Shown here: positions 24,099-37,002 of the stretch, piece after piece
Layout of the letters: each line of letters opens with the position of its first letter
Numbering within the stretch: position 1 is the stretch's first letter
Assembly (NCBI GenBank): GCA_023231475.1
Contig: JALJEE010001112.1
Coordinates: 19,589-83,588, forward strand
Direction: 5' to 3'
DNA: 64,000 nucleotides
From: Seison nebaliae
Lineage: Eukaryota > Rotifera > Pararotatoria > Seisonacea > Seisonidae
The notes under the pieces: model-generated
What the model was told of the DNA's origin: nothing
What the model saw: only the letters and a program-made list of their open reading frames with translations
The model's database searches: none
Position numbers and translations under genes: made by a program

Positions 24099-25414
24099 AT
24101 GTCAACTTATCATTCTCCTTCACATGTGAACGACGAAAATTGTCGTCCTCCATCACCCTCGACCATCTCCAAGTTAGATACGTACGCAAATCAAGATGAT
24201 TCAAAGATTCCTTTAAAGAAATACTGTTCAGTTGAGTGTAGAGAAGATTTTGGCGATCTCACATTGACAAAAATGGCTTCTTTCAAGACAATCGATTCAA
24301 CCGATCTCCAAACGATAGAAGTAGCCAAAATTACGGAAGTGAAGGAAATAGAAGAGAAGAAATCAATCGAAACGGAACCATTAGAAAAGGAAGAAGAAGA
24401 AGAACCGTTATTGAAAGATAATCCTAATCGATTTGTCATGTTCCCTATCGAATATCATGACGTATGGAATTTTTATAAGAAAGCTGTGGCATCGTTCTGG
24501 ACGACGGAGGAGGTTGATCTCAGTAAAGACATGAAAGATTGGGAGAAATTGAATGACAACGAAAAACATTTCATTAAACATGTTCTTGCTTTCTTTGCGG
24601 CGAGTGATGGAATTGTGAACGAGAATTTGGCAGAAAGATTTATGAATGAAGTTCAAATACCGGAAGGTAGATGTTTTTATGGATTTCAGATAGCGATCGA
24701 GAATATTCATTCAGAAATGTATTCACTTCTCATCGATACATATATTAGAGATGCAGAAGAAAAGTTTCATTTTTTCCCCTCATAATTTCTTCATTTTCAT
24801 GCAATTCTCTCAGATCACATCTACTTAATGCTATTTCGACAGTTGAGTGTGTGAAGAAGAAGGCTGAATGGGCATTGAAATGGATCGATGATGGTAATTC
24901 GAAATTCAGTGAAAGATTAATCGCTTTTGCAGCAGTTGAAGGTATTTTCTTTTCCGGAAGTTTTGCTGCCATTTTCTGGTTGAAGAAGAGAGGACTCATG
25001 CCAGGATTGACTTTTTCCAATGAATTGATTTCGAGAGATGAAGGTCTTCATACCGATTTCGCTTGTCTCCTTTTCCGTCATATTAAAAATCGTCCATCCG
25101 ATGACCGAATCATTCACATCATAAAAGATGCTGTTAAAATCGAACAAGAATTTCTAACAGACGCTCTACCAGTCAATCTGATCGGAATGAATTGTCAATT
25201 GATGAGAGAATACATCGAATTCGTTGCCGATCGTCTCCTCATCGAATTGATCGGTCAGAAGATTTATAAGACGAAGAATCCATTCGATTTTATGGAATTA
25301 ATATCATTGGAAGGAAAAACAAATTTTTTTGAGAAGAAAGTTGGCGAATATCAGAAATCCGGTGTAATGGCAAAACCAGCCGATCAAATCTTTTCTCTCG
25401 ATGCTGACTTCTAA
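24099..25414 (+). CDS. RRM2: Ribonucleoside-diphosphate reductase small subunit (R2)
   Basis: Two exons (24099-24763 and 24814-25414; 50-nt intron GTTTCAT...CTCTCAG) give 421 residues. R2 carries the diiron-tyrosyl radical that class Ia ribonucleotide reductase uses to make dNTPs. Iron ligands by alignment with mouse R2 are Asp140 (EEVDLSKD), Glu201 and His204 (ENIHSEMY), Glu264 (AAVEGIFF), Glu298 and His301 (RDEGLH); the radical Tyr208 is present. The C-terminal FSLDADF matches the tail that docks to the large subunit. The N-terminal extension of about 105 residues is longer than in mammals, acidic ([10 protein letters not shown]), with no KEN box that I can see, so cell-cycle degradation might differ. 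The junction across DAEEK|SHLLNA is fixed by family sequence. It is convergent with TRAPPC1, 163 bp apart. Confidence 0.96.
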
Positions 25415-25577
25415 TCATTTTTTTAATACATCTTATTAATTTCTCATCATTCCAGTCAGACAGAAATTGAGAGAACTTTCTTTCAACAATCACTTTTGAA
25501 ATATCTTTCAATTCATTTTTATTTTCTAATAATGTCCTTTAAATTACATACAAAATGATTCATCAATAAGGTAATTT

Positions 25578-26021
25578 CTATTTCTTTTGTAAATGGAATT
25601 TGAAGAAATCATTCACTGACTCCTCAAATATTTTCGATATGATTTTACCCCGAAATTTCTGTTTATAATTCTTTGAATATTTCTCAATGAAAACATTCAA
25701 ATAAAAATTTTGTAATAATTCCAAAAAGTTTCTTTGTGTCGTTTGGAGTGTGGTGAACAAGATGAATTTGTATTTGGTCAACGTCTCGAAATAATGAAGT
25801 CGATAAACTGAAGTAGCATACGTGAATTTCTCCATTGAATTCTCTTTCTCCGATTCATAGGGAATATGTAAACACATCGCCTTCATCGAAATAAGTAGTC
25901 CATCGATCAACTTCTCTTGTTCTTTTTCCGATAACTCTGATTTTCGAGGCTTGCTGAAGATCCGTCTATAAATACATTCCCCACGATAATTGTAAATATA
26001 AAAAGTGTATAAACATTCCAT
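25578..26021 (-). CDS. TRAPPC1: TRAPP complex subunit 1 (Bet5 homologue)
   Basis: Single-exon 147-residue protein, matching the 145 or so of other TRAPPC1 proteins. TRAPPC1 is a longin-like core subunit of the TRAPP complex, the Rab1 exchange factor and tether for ER-to-Golgi vesicles. The family opening is clear (YIYNYRGECIYRR where others have YLFDRNGVCL..Y.EW), then LSEKEQEKLIDGLLISMKAM, a helix after TYATSVYRLHYFETLTKYKF and the beta strand FILFTT. The final third (LLQNFYLNVFIEKYSKNY and a basic end) is the longin C-terminal helix. No stop or frameshift is seen. The start is ATG 26021. Confidence 0.85.
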   Translation of the reverse strand: MECLYTFYIYNYRGECIYRRIFSKPRKSELSEKEQEKLIDGLLISMKAMCLHIPYESEKENSMEKFTYATSVYRLHYFETLTKYKFILFTTLQTTQRNFLELLQNFYLNVFIEKYSKNYKQKFRGKIISKIFEESVNDFFKFHLQKK

Positions 26022-26378
26022 TCCAATGATAATGCTAGTTTATGCATCTTCGATACTTTTACTTCCAAAAGTTTAGTTATCTTCCTATTGCTTCATTCAA
26101 ATCAGACAACTTTTAGAAAATTAAGCTTATTATATAAATTTTCAGAACAAATTTTACTTTTGACATATGATAATTCCAAAGTCCAAATTTAAGAAAAACG
26201 CATATTTATTAGAAATTATTTCATTATATCTATGATCGTTTTTGTGTTGAAATTTGAAAATAATTTTGTAACTTGAAAAAAAAACAAACACATTTTATTT
26301 GTATATTATATTATAATATTTCTTATTTATAATTATTATAAGAATAATAGATGAATATAAATTGATCGAAATTGTAAT
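26022..26378. other. Short intergenic region
   Basis: AT-rich DNA between TRAPPC1 and the CAP gene. It contains TRAPPC1 upstream sequence and the CAP-gene 3' end. No coding or RNA feature is visible. Confidence 0.4.
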
Positions 26379-27844
26379 TTATTTTTGAATTGCCCTCATT
26401 TTTTCTGACCATAAATTGAACAGATATGAATTTGATGAATTTCTTTGTAAATCAAATATGCATGATTCGTTTAAACAATTCTTGTTCAATTTAGAACAGA
26501 CATCTCCTTCTAGTCGTTCTGGACATACACATTGACAAGTAGTTGAATCGAACCAACCTCCATTCTGACATCGTTTCTTCGTTTTACATTCACAAATTCC
26601 ATGAAAACGTTTAGTACATTCAATCTCATTCTGTCGTTCTGTTATTCCTTTTAAAGTCAAGGGAGAAGGTACGTCATTGTTATAAACACAGATGAGTAAA
26701 GTTCTTGATTGACTACAAGTAACATAAGAACAACCGAATTCATTCGCTTTGTAATTGAGAATGTGAGAACAGAAATAAAAGTTTGAGGAGTTAGAACAAT
26801 TCGTTGAGTTTTCTTCTAAGATATTCATCATCATGTTTATCATTTCTGAAATTTGAACATTAATCAAAATTATTTGTGATGATTTACCTAAAGGTCCATA
26901 CTCTGAAAGACCAATTAAAATAGTTTAGTAAATTGAGAAAGAAACTTGGAAGTATCCAAAGATTATGTTGACTATTCTCCGAATTACAAGTCAATCCAAA
27001 TTTCGCCGAGATATATTCCAATTCGTTATTCCATTTCTATTAATAAAATTAGGAAATTTTTAATTTTATCTTATTTTAATTGAACCATGGGAATTAAATA
27101 AAAAGATGATCGATGTACTCGTATCTCATTATGAAGGATTAATAAATCGTTTCTCATTTCATCATTCAATCTTTTATATTTGCCATTAACTGAACGATCT
27201 ACACAAATGTAATGATCATATGGAGTTGAGCAATTGAATATCCGTTCATCTAAAGGAAGACAATTAAAAATATTGTTGAATTAATCTTGAAATTAAATCA
27301 ATTTCTATTTTCAACAATAAAATAATTTACATTGAATTCAAAATTTTTTTATAATTTATAAGAATAATTGTTAGATTAATAACCATTTAATTCGTCTAAA
27401 ATAAAAAGAAAAAGAATTATAAAAGAAATAAAAATTGAAAAATGAACTTAATGAGAGATAGTTTGTCGATTGATTGTAAGTATGATAACGTTCTCGCAAA
27501 TACGATAATTTACAATCATTTTCTTCTTTTTCAGTATCTTTCCGGAGTATTATGAAATTAGATGGCGATGTTGTAGTTTGAGTTGTTGTTATTTCACTTT
27601 TGACAATTCGATTGGAAGTGACGATATTCATTGAAGTTAATGGAATGTAGATTGATGTGGTATTGGAATTATTCATTTGGACATCAAGTTCATATTGGAC
27701 TGTATTTTTGTTATGTGATTGATTGACGATTAAAATTATGATGAATGATAAGGAGATGATCATAAGAAACAAAGAAATAGTGAACATAAATCGATCGTAA
27801 TAAATAGATTTTCTTTGAAAGTTTCCCAAAAATTTCGTTATCAT
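26379..27844 (-). CDS. Type II membrane-anchored CAP/SCP-domain protein with EGF-like end
   Basis: Six exons: 27844-27448, 27395-27384, 27249-27086, 27036-26946, 26902-26888 and 26845-26379. They join in frame to 381 residues; exons 2 and 5 are microexons of 12 and 15 nt. Residues about 18-43 form one membrane span (LFLMIISLSFIIILIV) after a basic N-terminus, then a Ser/Thr-rich stalk. The CAP fold reads LLILHNEIRVHRSS, KWNNELEYISAKFGLTC, and near its end NEFGCSYVTC...LLICVY. The C-terminal Cys-rich part includes CQNGG...CQCVCPERLEGDVC, an EGF-like module. CAP proteins are usually secreted; a stalked, membrane-tethered one is unusual. Catalytic-type His are not all evident, and function is unknown. 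A second gene of this build is at 54013-56004. Confidence 0.75.
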
Positions 27845-28319
27845 ATTTAGAAAGATACCTCTCACTAATTGGAATTTGACGAATGAAGAAAATTCATAAA
27901 ATCATGAATACTTTTTTTTTGATAATGATGGAAAGATATGTGGCATGACTAAAATGTATCAAATTCTTCCGCTTAGCCGTCACATGCTCAATCGTTGTCA
28001 TATCAACGAACGAAAGTTTAATGGAAAATCAAATGAAATATTCTACAATCCTTTAGTTTTATGAATTTTTGATTAGTATTTTATTTTCCTCGTAACCTTA
28101 AAGGTAATTTAATATATCACTTTATAGCCTAGAAATTCTAGGTAATGAAGTTATCGTTATATAATCTAATTTTAAACTGAAAATAAATAATAATATTATA
28201 TAATAATTAAATGATTTCTTATTCTTAAATTATTATATTTTAATAATAATTAAAATGTTCAAATATTTTATTAATAATAAATCAAAATGGATTGGAAAGT
28301 ATTAGAAAAAATTAAGTTT
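27845..28319. other. Intergenic region, CAP gene to THOC5
   Basis: AT-rich DNA with TA-rich blocks near 28150-28280. It is expected to hold the CAP-gene promoter. No coding signal is seen. Confidence 0.4.
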
Positions 28320-31034
28320 TCACAAGTCTTTCACAAAGAAAATATTTTGATCAAAATCGTAAGTAAACGGTTTCCTAAAGTAAGTTTCCTTGTTGAATTT
28401 TGATAATGCTTCTTTCGTAATTCTCAACGATTTGTTTCCCATTACGATTCGTCTCTTTTCAATTGTCTTCCGATCATAAAGTGTTCGAATAAGTTTCGTT
28501 TCCAAATCACTTGCTTTCATTCGAGCAGCAAGATCATTATAAAGAAAGAATGATTCGAAATATATATCACAAAGTGATGATAGTCGATGAATTTGATTAA
28601 CGAGAACGGACATTCTTCCATCAACATCCATATCTTCAAAATTTTCTTTCAAGAATTCAATTTTAGGATTGTTCAATTCTTTCTCCAAATCCTGTTCAAA
28701 TTTGAATTTAAATCAAATAATTAGATTATATTAAATCATAAAAAATGAACTTGGATATGTGGCGAATTATTATTTGTAAAAATTTTCGATTTCTTTCCCT
28801 CCAATCGATATTTGAGAAAACATTCGAATTTAAGTGAATACGAATTATTCATTCCATAATCGAATGGAATATAAAGAAGAAAATAAAATTTCATCTTAAT
28901 AATTATAAAAGATATTTGAAATTTTAAAAAAATAGAAAACTTCATTAGCATCTGGATATCTCAATTCGAAGAATAAGATGAAATTCTTTTCATGAATATT
29001 TTTATACGAGATGATATCCATTGGCGATAAGAGATTAAGAACGACTTCCTCCGACGACATTCTTGAATTTTGAAGATGATAATTTCGAATGAGAACCATC
29101 CAAAAATCATCATAAACATTATTCAATAATTTAATATTGGCAAATGAACAAGAAACATTATTTGTTTTTAACATTTTTTTCATTTGGAAATTTTTCGATT
29201 TATTCAAATTCTCTATTAGTTGAGTTACGGAGGAGGTGGATGTATTTTTCATATCAAAAATTATAGAGAAACAATTGAGCATTAATCGTCTACTGTACAT
29301 TCGTAAATGAATTCGATGAATCAAATCGCGAATTGATGTAAATTGTGGAATGATTTCTTCCAAATCTTTCACAAATCGACTAACTGATAATAATGTGGTC
29401 AATCCACAAGCGTCTTGTGCCCAAACAAATGGAACTCCATATTTCTCCATAATGAAATCAGCTACATTCTTCTCTGATTTGGAGATGAAAAGTGAATCAT
29501 TAATTTCTAATTGAATCATGGTGAGGAGATTGGCGAAAACATCATCATTCTCCATTTCGTCATATCGTTCATATAAATTCAATAACAAATTTTTGTTATT
29601 AAATAAGTGATTAATAAAATTTTGATTTTGATTTTTATCTTTTGGGAAATATCGAGAGAAATCGAATTTCGTTTTTACTAAAACTATATTGAGTTGTGGT
29701 CGTAAAAGATAAGAGAATGTGAGTGACAATCCCTCATTCAATGAGAGAACTAATTGAATGGGATAAGTTTCGATTAAATTCGATAAATCTACACTCTCAT
29801 CAACATCCATCTTCTCATCTTCGTCATCATCATTATCATTTTCATAACGATTATCTTTCCGTCTTTTCGGTTGGAATTTATTCGAAACTTCTCGACATGA
29901 TGGAAAATTAACGGAACTGAAATAATTTTCGATAAGATTCTTCGCAAAATTTGTTATGACGAGTTCCTTCGACGATTCGCTCACCATTCGATGGTCGAGA
30001 AGAAGTTCTTGAAAATTCTTCTCTAACGAAATGAATGTGTGGAAATTGATCGATTTCACTTCTGCCAATTTATTCTGATGCTCCAATTGATTAATTTGTA
30101 ATAATTGCAATCTCTTATTATCATTATAGAAGTTTTGATATTGTGAGACGAATGTGTCATCACCTTCGATATGAAATCGAAGAATAGGAAATAAATTTTG
30201 ATGATTATCCGTCGAATTCTGCAATTGACTATATAACGAACAAATCATATAAAGATTATAAAGTGGTGAGATTAATAATTTGATTTTTGAATTATCTTCT
30301 TCTACAAATTGTCTCATTGAATCATGAGAAATGAAATCGACATCATTGAAAAGATATTTATTCGATTTGAATGATAATAAATTATTCAATTCCTTCATCG
30401 AATCTTCCATCTTTTTCAAAGTTGATGGTAATTCTTCTAATTTATTCTGACGATTTTTCAATTCCTCTTCCAACATCAATTTCTTCTTTTCCATCAATTT
30501 CGTCTCATTCTCCATCTTTTTCCTTTGTTCCAATTCGTCGTCTAATCGTTTTAAATGCAATTCATGTTCGGAGAAATCATTTTCTTTTAAATTTTTTTCT
30601 TGAAGAAATTCGTTTTTAGAACGAAGATCTAACAAAGTATCCATCGATTCATATGAATCACAATTCTTCGTCGATCGATTCAATGTGAATAATTCATATT
30701 GTAAATTCTTCACTTTCATATTCTATTGAAAAAATTTATAATTTTATCACATCCCTAAATGAAAGTAACTTCTTTCTCATATTTTTGTTTTTTCTCTTTC
30801 GTCTTCTCCCGTTGTTCGGCAAACTCCTTTCTCAAATCTCCATTATATTTCTTGAGTTCGAGAGCTGATAGAAACAGTTTCTCTTTCATCTCTTTCGTCT
30901 ATTAATCACACATGAGAATAAGACGAAGAAGGAAACCATACCAATGTCGTACTCTTTGATAATCGTATATTATTCAAAATTCCCAAAATTGTCCTCACCG
31001 AATCGTTTTCAGTTCCCTCGTTTAACATATCCAT
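28320..31034 (-). CDS. THOC5: THO complex subunit 5 (mRNA export)
   Basis: Five exons (31034-30942, 30898-30770, 30722-28941, 28894-28751, 28691-28320) give 839 residues, longer than the 683 of human THOC5. THO couples transcription to mRNP assembly and nuclear export. Family landmarks in order: an N-terminal coiled coil ending ALELKKYNGDLRKEFAEQRE, KNLQYELFTLNRSTKNC, RLDDELEQRKKME, SPLYNLYMICSLY, an acidic stretch with KRRKD, YPIQLVLSLNEGL and FSYLLRPQLNIVLVKTKF, YGVPFVWAQDACGL, the SRFVKDLEEIIPQF region, and the end SLCDIYFES...KPFTYDFDQNIFF. The last matches the human SRMKPFKYNHPQGFF end in kind. Three introns begin GTT and the first GTATGG. A second ATG lies two codons after the first. 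The added length is mainly inside linkers. Confidence 0.86.
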
Positions 31035-32094
31035 TCCTCAAATTAGTTTCGAATAATTTCGTTCTCAGCTTAAAGTTCTAATAATAAATTTAATTTAACT
31101 AGACATAATTTGTAGATAATTAGCTTAACTTTAAATTTGAGAAGTTTGGGCTAGAAATAAACATACATTAAATTTGAAACTTATATCTCTGGTAGATCAA
31201 TCATCATTTATTAACTCATTCAAATTGATCAGATCATAACAAACTTTACTCCAATTTCTCTCACATTATCTCCAAAAAAATTCATTTAAAGCTAATATTT
31301 AAAATAGGAATGTATCACATAATATCGTATTTGAAAGAAAAAGGGATACCATTGAATTACCAAGTTTATTTATAACTGACGTGTCTAGAGAAGTTGAACA
31401 TTATAAATTCGGTTTTTATGATATTTTATTCAATTTATTCAATTGAAATAAGTTTAACGACAGAAATTCCATTGTTGTAACTGTCATCAATTATTCTCTT
31501 TCATTATACAGTGCTCTAAATCTTACTGTTAGGGATTTTACTGTACTATAGTTTCTTTACTTTCTTTAGCAAACGTTCTTACAACCATCTGTAAGTTCAA
31601 AAATTACTAAATTTTATTAAACTATCGGAACATTTATAGTTCCACTAAATTATCAGCGATTTTTTTCATAATATGATCAAATATGATTAGTAATTTCACA
31701 GTACGTTGTTTTAACAATATATTTGACTTTAGATGGTTATATTAAACTTTGAAACGAATTCTATTTTTTTCATAGAATATTAAAATTTTGTTATATTTTC
31801 TTATATTATAAAATGAAGAATGTGCTACAATGTATAAGCATTGACAGTAAATTACTGAAAAGGTTAATCTCTCAATTAGATAGTTCATTTCCATTTTCAT
31901 ATTAACCACAGATATCCCATAAAACATAAAGAGAGTTCTACTGTAAAAAGCGAAAGCAAGAGACTACCCACATTACCCAACATCATAAGAAGACATTTTG
32001 GAAAGTTTTACTTTGATTAGCCTAAATAATTTTCAACTGGAGATTTGAATGTGTTAAGAAATAAGTCATTGAAAAAAATTTGTAAACTAGATGA
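31035..32094. other. AT-rich intergenic region
   Basis: About 1 kb between the THOC5 start and the unknown gene downstream. I see no ORF, RNA gene or repeat that stands out; both promoters should be here. Confidence 0.4.
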
Positions 32095-33175
32095 ACGTTG
32101 TGTCAAATCATGTTTTGGAGGGAAAAACGAAATTGTTTCGGAAGTATAAATTCCTTATTATTTTCTCATGAACCATTTAATATTTGATTGAAAGGGAATC
32201 CAATTGAACGAGGAATATTTTAACCAACCAAATGGTTTTCTCCAAAGTTTGGAGAGGGAAGAATTAGACACTGAAACGAACAATTCAATCGATTCGTTTC
32301 CTAAATTGTCATTGGATTCAGGTTGTAAACTACATTGACTAACTGTATCTCACATTTGTCAGTTATTTTAGATGAAGATATTGAAATAAATTCAAAAAAA
32401 ATTCAAACAGAATCTCAAGATTCAAGTTCGCAATTTAAATTTAATGACATTATTTCGTTTATCGAAAATAAAGAAATTACGACTGCAACGAAACAAATTC
32501 AAACAGAATCTGAAATAAAAGATGTTCTTCACCATCCTCAAATTATTAACATTACATCTTATTAAATATTTCTCTAGTATCCTCTGAAAGAAACTAGATC
32601 AAACAAATCTTCGCAAACGAACAAATTGAAAGTTGATTATAAATTGCAACAAGAGTCTCTTACTTCATGTTCTGATGCTCTTCCAAAACAATTGGAAACT
32701 GCTTTGAATGATTTCGTTAAATTCTTCAATTTTCTTATACTTAATTTAATTATTTTTAATGAATTTCCATTAGAGAAATGAATTAATTTTAATATTAAAA
32801 AATACAATTCCATTATACGTTCCACATCAATCTCCTGAGGAAACGTCAATGGAGCATATGAAAGATAATTTAGTAAAAATTGTGCGTAGTCTCATAAACG
32901 AGCAAACAAAAAAAATGGAAATTAAATTTGAGAAATTACAATTAAGTGTAAACGAGTCGAATATGATATGTGTGGCGGCTAATAAGAAGAAGAAACAACA
33001 TACTAGTCGAAATGGAACGAAAAATACGGAAAAATCTTTGAATAGTGAAGAGATGAAACTTCTGTTGAACACTTCTTTAGAGAAATTTGGAGAATCACAG
33101 GAAGAAATTATCAAGAATATAATTGGTACAATACAAGCAAATAAAAATTCCGTTTCATCAAAGAAACAAAAATAA
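32095..33175 (+). CDS. Unknown coiled-coil protein, multi-exon (5' end not fixed)
   Basis: At least five exons are seen: one ending GAA|GTATAAAT near 32143; about 32194-32320 (EEYFNQPNGFLQSLERE, SLDS); a second with DEDIEINSKKIQTES; a third with YPLKETRSNKSSQTN and LETALNDF; and a last, with MEHMKDNLVKIVRSLI, ending 33175. Introns of about 45-66 nt begin GTTGTAA, GTTCTTC and GTTAAAT, and phase works through all of them. The product is Lys/Glu/Gln-rich with helical, likely coiled-coil segments (QTKKMEIKFEKLQLSV) and a basic NKKKKQ stretch. IQTES occurs twice. No family is recognised. The next gene runs convergently, 12 bp away. Confidence 0.5.
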
Positions 33176-33186
33176 TTTATTAATAA

Positions 33187-33618
33187 TTAATCCAGTTTCT
33201 TATTAGTAACGAACGAATATAATTCTAATTCATCCTTAAAATTCTCTTCTAATATTTTCAATTTGTCTTCATAAAATGAATTCTCAATTTCCAATTGTGC
33301 AATCTTCATTATTTTCTCTTTGTTTGATAATTGAAAATATTTTTTTTTAGCTTCGTTCAACTTTGCAATTTTCATTATTTCCGATTCCTTCTCAAGTAAT
33401 TGTGCTATCATTTCGTACGTTTTATAAGCGATACCTTTAGTTACCGCAATAATTGGACCAATATATTTCTTCATCTCAACATCACAACTTTTCTCCAATC
33501 GTTCTTCAATCCATTCTTTAATGTACATTTTAGTGAAATTCCAAATTTCGTCAGCTATACTCACTTTCTCTCGCGATACTATTCTGTTAGTTTCTGTCTC
33601 CTTCGTCATTTCTTTCAT
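33187..33618 (-). CDS. Unknown helical protein
   Basis: About 143 codons from the first in-frame ATG (33618) to a stop at 33187. The sequence is strongly helical with heptad-like Lys/Glu/Ile runs (IIAVTKGIAYKTYEMIAQLL, KLNEAKKKYFQLSNKEKIMK). It may be one exon of a larger gene, as an in-frame TAA lies a few codons further upstream. It shares style with its convergent neighbour at 32095-33175 but the two are not clear copies. No family is recognised. Confidence 0.42.
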   Translation of the reverse strand: MKEMTKETETNRIVSREKVSIADEIWNFTKMYIKEWIEERLEKSCDVEMKKYIGPIIAVTKGIAYKTYEMIAQLLEKESEIMKIAKLNEAKKKYFQLSNKEKIMKIAQLEIENSFYEDKLKILEENFKDELELYSFVTNKKLD

Positions 33619-34220
33619 AGGACTCTTCGAAAAATTCAATGAAATCGTAGTTTAAACAAATTGAAAGAAAAATTGATTGTTTCGATAAAAATTGAAAATC
33701 ATCAGAAACTAAATTAATTCAATTCTTTCTAATGGAAATGAATGTTTCCTTGTTACTTCTCACTAATCTACAACACCACCATAATTTAGGTACAGTTAAA
33801 TAAAATTAAATTTAACATGGGCTTAATTTTAAATTATTTGGTAAGTAATTATGATTCTTTAATTAGTTAAATTTCGCTAAAAATTGCCCTTTTTAAATGG
33901 CTTACAAGTGTTATTAGAGAGAGGATGTGAAAAAGAAGAAAAATTTGAAAAACCATTTTTATAAATAAAAATTGAATATCAAAAATATTTTTTAATAAAA
34001 TCAGAAATCAAGACTAAAATTGTTGACGGACTAAATTGTGAATAAAAAAGGAAGAATACTCTAAATAGTAAAATAATTTAATAATTGTTTGTGAGACTAA
34101 GAAAATAAGAATGATCGAATAAGACGAGGAGAGATCAATATAATTCACTTTCCAATCTAATCGTCTTATTGATGAAGCGAAATGTTTTCAAATATTTCAA
34201 TAATATCATTCCTCAACTTT
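33619..34220. other. Intergenic region downstream of glycogen phosphorylase
   Basis: AT-rich. It holds the glycogen phosphorylase 3' UTR region, and no coding or RNA feature is visible. Confidence 0.4.
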
Positions 34221-37002
34221 CTATTCATCAACATTATCGATGGTGACTGATAATCGTCGATTTTCGTTTTTGAAAGGACAAGGCAATTTTTCTGGTTTTG
34301 GTTCGATGCCCCAAATATCTCGGGCATATTCAGCGATCGTTCGATCCGAAGAGAATTTTCCAGCTTTCGCGATATTGATCAATGACTTTTGTGTGAATTC
34401 CAATTTATTCTAGAAATCATTAGAAATTTATAGAAAATAAATTAATTTAATAATAATTCGTTTAAACCATAAATGTTTTTGATACTTCTTCTTGTTCGTT
34501 GATATATGATTCATAATCCGCTAGAACCATATAATGGTCGCCATGATGAAGGAGATTGTCAAAGATACTCAAAAATTCATTTGGATCATTGGTTTTGGAG
34601 AAATATCCCGTTTTAATTTGATCGAGAGCTAATGCTAATTCCGAACCGGATTTATAATAATCCCATGGATTATATCTGAAATGAAGATAGATTTTCAGAT
34701 AAAATTAAAAAATAAATAAAAAAAAATTAAAAATTATTTCTAACCCTTCATGACGTCGACGTTCAACATCGGGAACAGTCATACCAAAAATGAAAATATT
34801 TTCACGACCAACTTCCTCCGCCATCTCCACATTCGCTCCATCCAATGTTCCAATCGTTAATGCTCCATTTAACATGAATTTCATATTTCCTGTACCACTC
34901 GCTTCCGTTCCAGCCAACGAGATTTGTTCAGACAGATCAGCTGCCGGACAAACAATTTCAGCGAGAGAGACTCGATAATTTTCGAGGAAAATAACTTTCA
35001 ATTTATCTCCAATACTTTCGTCATTATTTATTCGATCGGCAACAGCGACGAAAAGTCGAATTATTTGTTTGGCCATGTGATAACCGGGCGCTGCTTTCCC
35101 TCCCATCATAATGACACGAGGACAGAAATTATGTTCTTTATTTTGTTTCAATCGATTATAAAGAGTGATGATATAGAGACAGAATAAAAGTTGACGTTTA
35201 TATTCGTGAATACGTTTGACTTGTACGTCGAAAAGTGCATTGATATTCACATCGATATTTTGAGTTCTCTTAATATATTTCGCTAATCGATCTTTACATG
35301 CTTGCTTCGCATCATAAATCTTTGAGAGGAAAGTTTTATTATTTAATTGATCTAATAATTTCTCTAAATCTTTCAAATTCGTTATCCAATCTTCACCGAT
35401 TACTTCGGAAATGACATCGGATAAAAATGGATTACTATTCAACAACCATCGTCGAGGTGTAATTCCATTTGTTTTATTCTGGAATTTATGTGGCCATAAT
35501 TGATAGAAATCATTAAAAACGGTTTCTTTCAATAATTGCGAATGAATTGCAGCAACACCATTAATGGTATGTGATCCAATGAGGGAAATATAACCCATGT
35601 TAATTCGTTTCATTCCATCTTCTTCCACCGCTGACATTCGACGTATCATATCACTATCGGTTGGAAATTTCTCTCGAACTTCCTGAAGGAAAACATGATT
35701 CAATTGATACATCAATTCGAGATGACGTGGTAGAATACGTTGTAACATATCTACAGGCCATCTTTCCAATGCTTCGGGAAGGAGTGTGTGATTTGTATAA
35801 GCACAAGTTCGTCGAACGATAGCTAATGCTTCTGACCATTCTAATCCATATTGATCAATGAGAACTCTCAATAATTCAGGTATAGCAAGTGAAGGATGTG
35901 TATCATTCAATTGAATAGCTACTTTATCTGGGAAGAGATCAAATGATTTTCTTGTTTCACTAATATCGCCACTTTTCGATTTTTTATATCGTCGAATAAT
36001 ATCAGCGATAGTGGCAGCGACGAGAAAATATTCTTGTTTTAATCTCAATTCTTTTCCTTCAATCACATTGTCATTTGGATAAAGAACTTTTGTGATATTT
36101 TCTGCTGTCGCTTTCTCTGAAACAGCTTGAATATATTCACCATCATTGAAGAAATTCAAATTGAAACTATTCGACGCTTTCGCCGACCATAATCTCATCG
36201 TATTACAAACATTATTATTATATCCAAGAATTGGATAATCATATGGCATGGCATAAACTGTCATAGTATTTATCCATTGACGACGTCCATTATCATCTGT
36301 CGATACTTGTCCATAAAAATGAACAGGAATACAATGATTCGGTCGTGGAATTTCCCACGGATTTCCTGAACGTAGCCAATCGTCTGGTTCTTCCGTTTGT
36401 CCTCCATGTTTGATCTTTTGTGTGAATATACCATAATCATATCGTAAACCATAACCATAAGCTGGTAAAGCTAAAGTTGCCATAGAATCGAGGAAACAAG
36501 CTGCCAATCGACCTAGACCACCATTTCCCAAACCAGCGTCTGGTTCCTCTTCCTCCAATTCTTCGATATCCAATCCTAATTGATAAATGGCTTCGTCCGC
36601 CTCATTTGTTATACCCAAATTGATCATAGTATTATTGAGGAATCTTCCCATATAATATTCGAGTGAGAGATAATATATTCGTTTAGGATCACGATCATAC
36701 CATGTCTGTTGTGTACGAATCCATCGACTCACCACATTGTCTCGAATAGACAAAGCGAGTGCTTGATAGAAATCTTGATTAGTCGCCACATTTCTGTCTT
36801 TTACTACACTGAAATGTAAATGTCGATTGAAATTCTTCTTCAGTGCAACAATATTATCCGCAATATTCAAACCACGTACTGAAATTTGACGTCTTTTCTC
36901 AGCGTCCTGACTGTCGACGAAACTACCTCTCGCTGACGAAATGGACGGTGTTATTGGTCGCGCGTCAATTGGACGATTTGGATTCTCACTCTCATTCTCC
37001 AT
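34221..37002 (-). CDS. PYG: Glycogen phosphorylase
   Basis: Three exons (37002-34745, 34675-34468, 34409-34221) give 884 residues, close to animal enzymes of 842-882. It phosphorolyses glycogen to glucose-1-phosphate in the cytosol, using pyridoxal phosphate. The regulatory phosphorylation site is present as RRQISVRG (Ser41, equivalent to Ser14 of muscle enzyme). The catalytic core is intact: [33 protein letters not shown]-type segment ([12 protein letters not shown]), RVLYPNDN-like [38 protein letters not shown] and the PLP-lysine loop [20 protein letters not shown]. The end [10 protein letters not shown] is also conserved. Introns begin GTTAGAA and GTTTAAA. About 35 N-terminal residues precede the usual start region. 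It is the best-conserved protein in the window and an anchor for the splice pattern. Confidence 0.97.
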
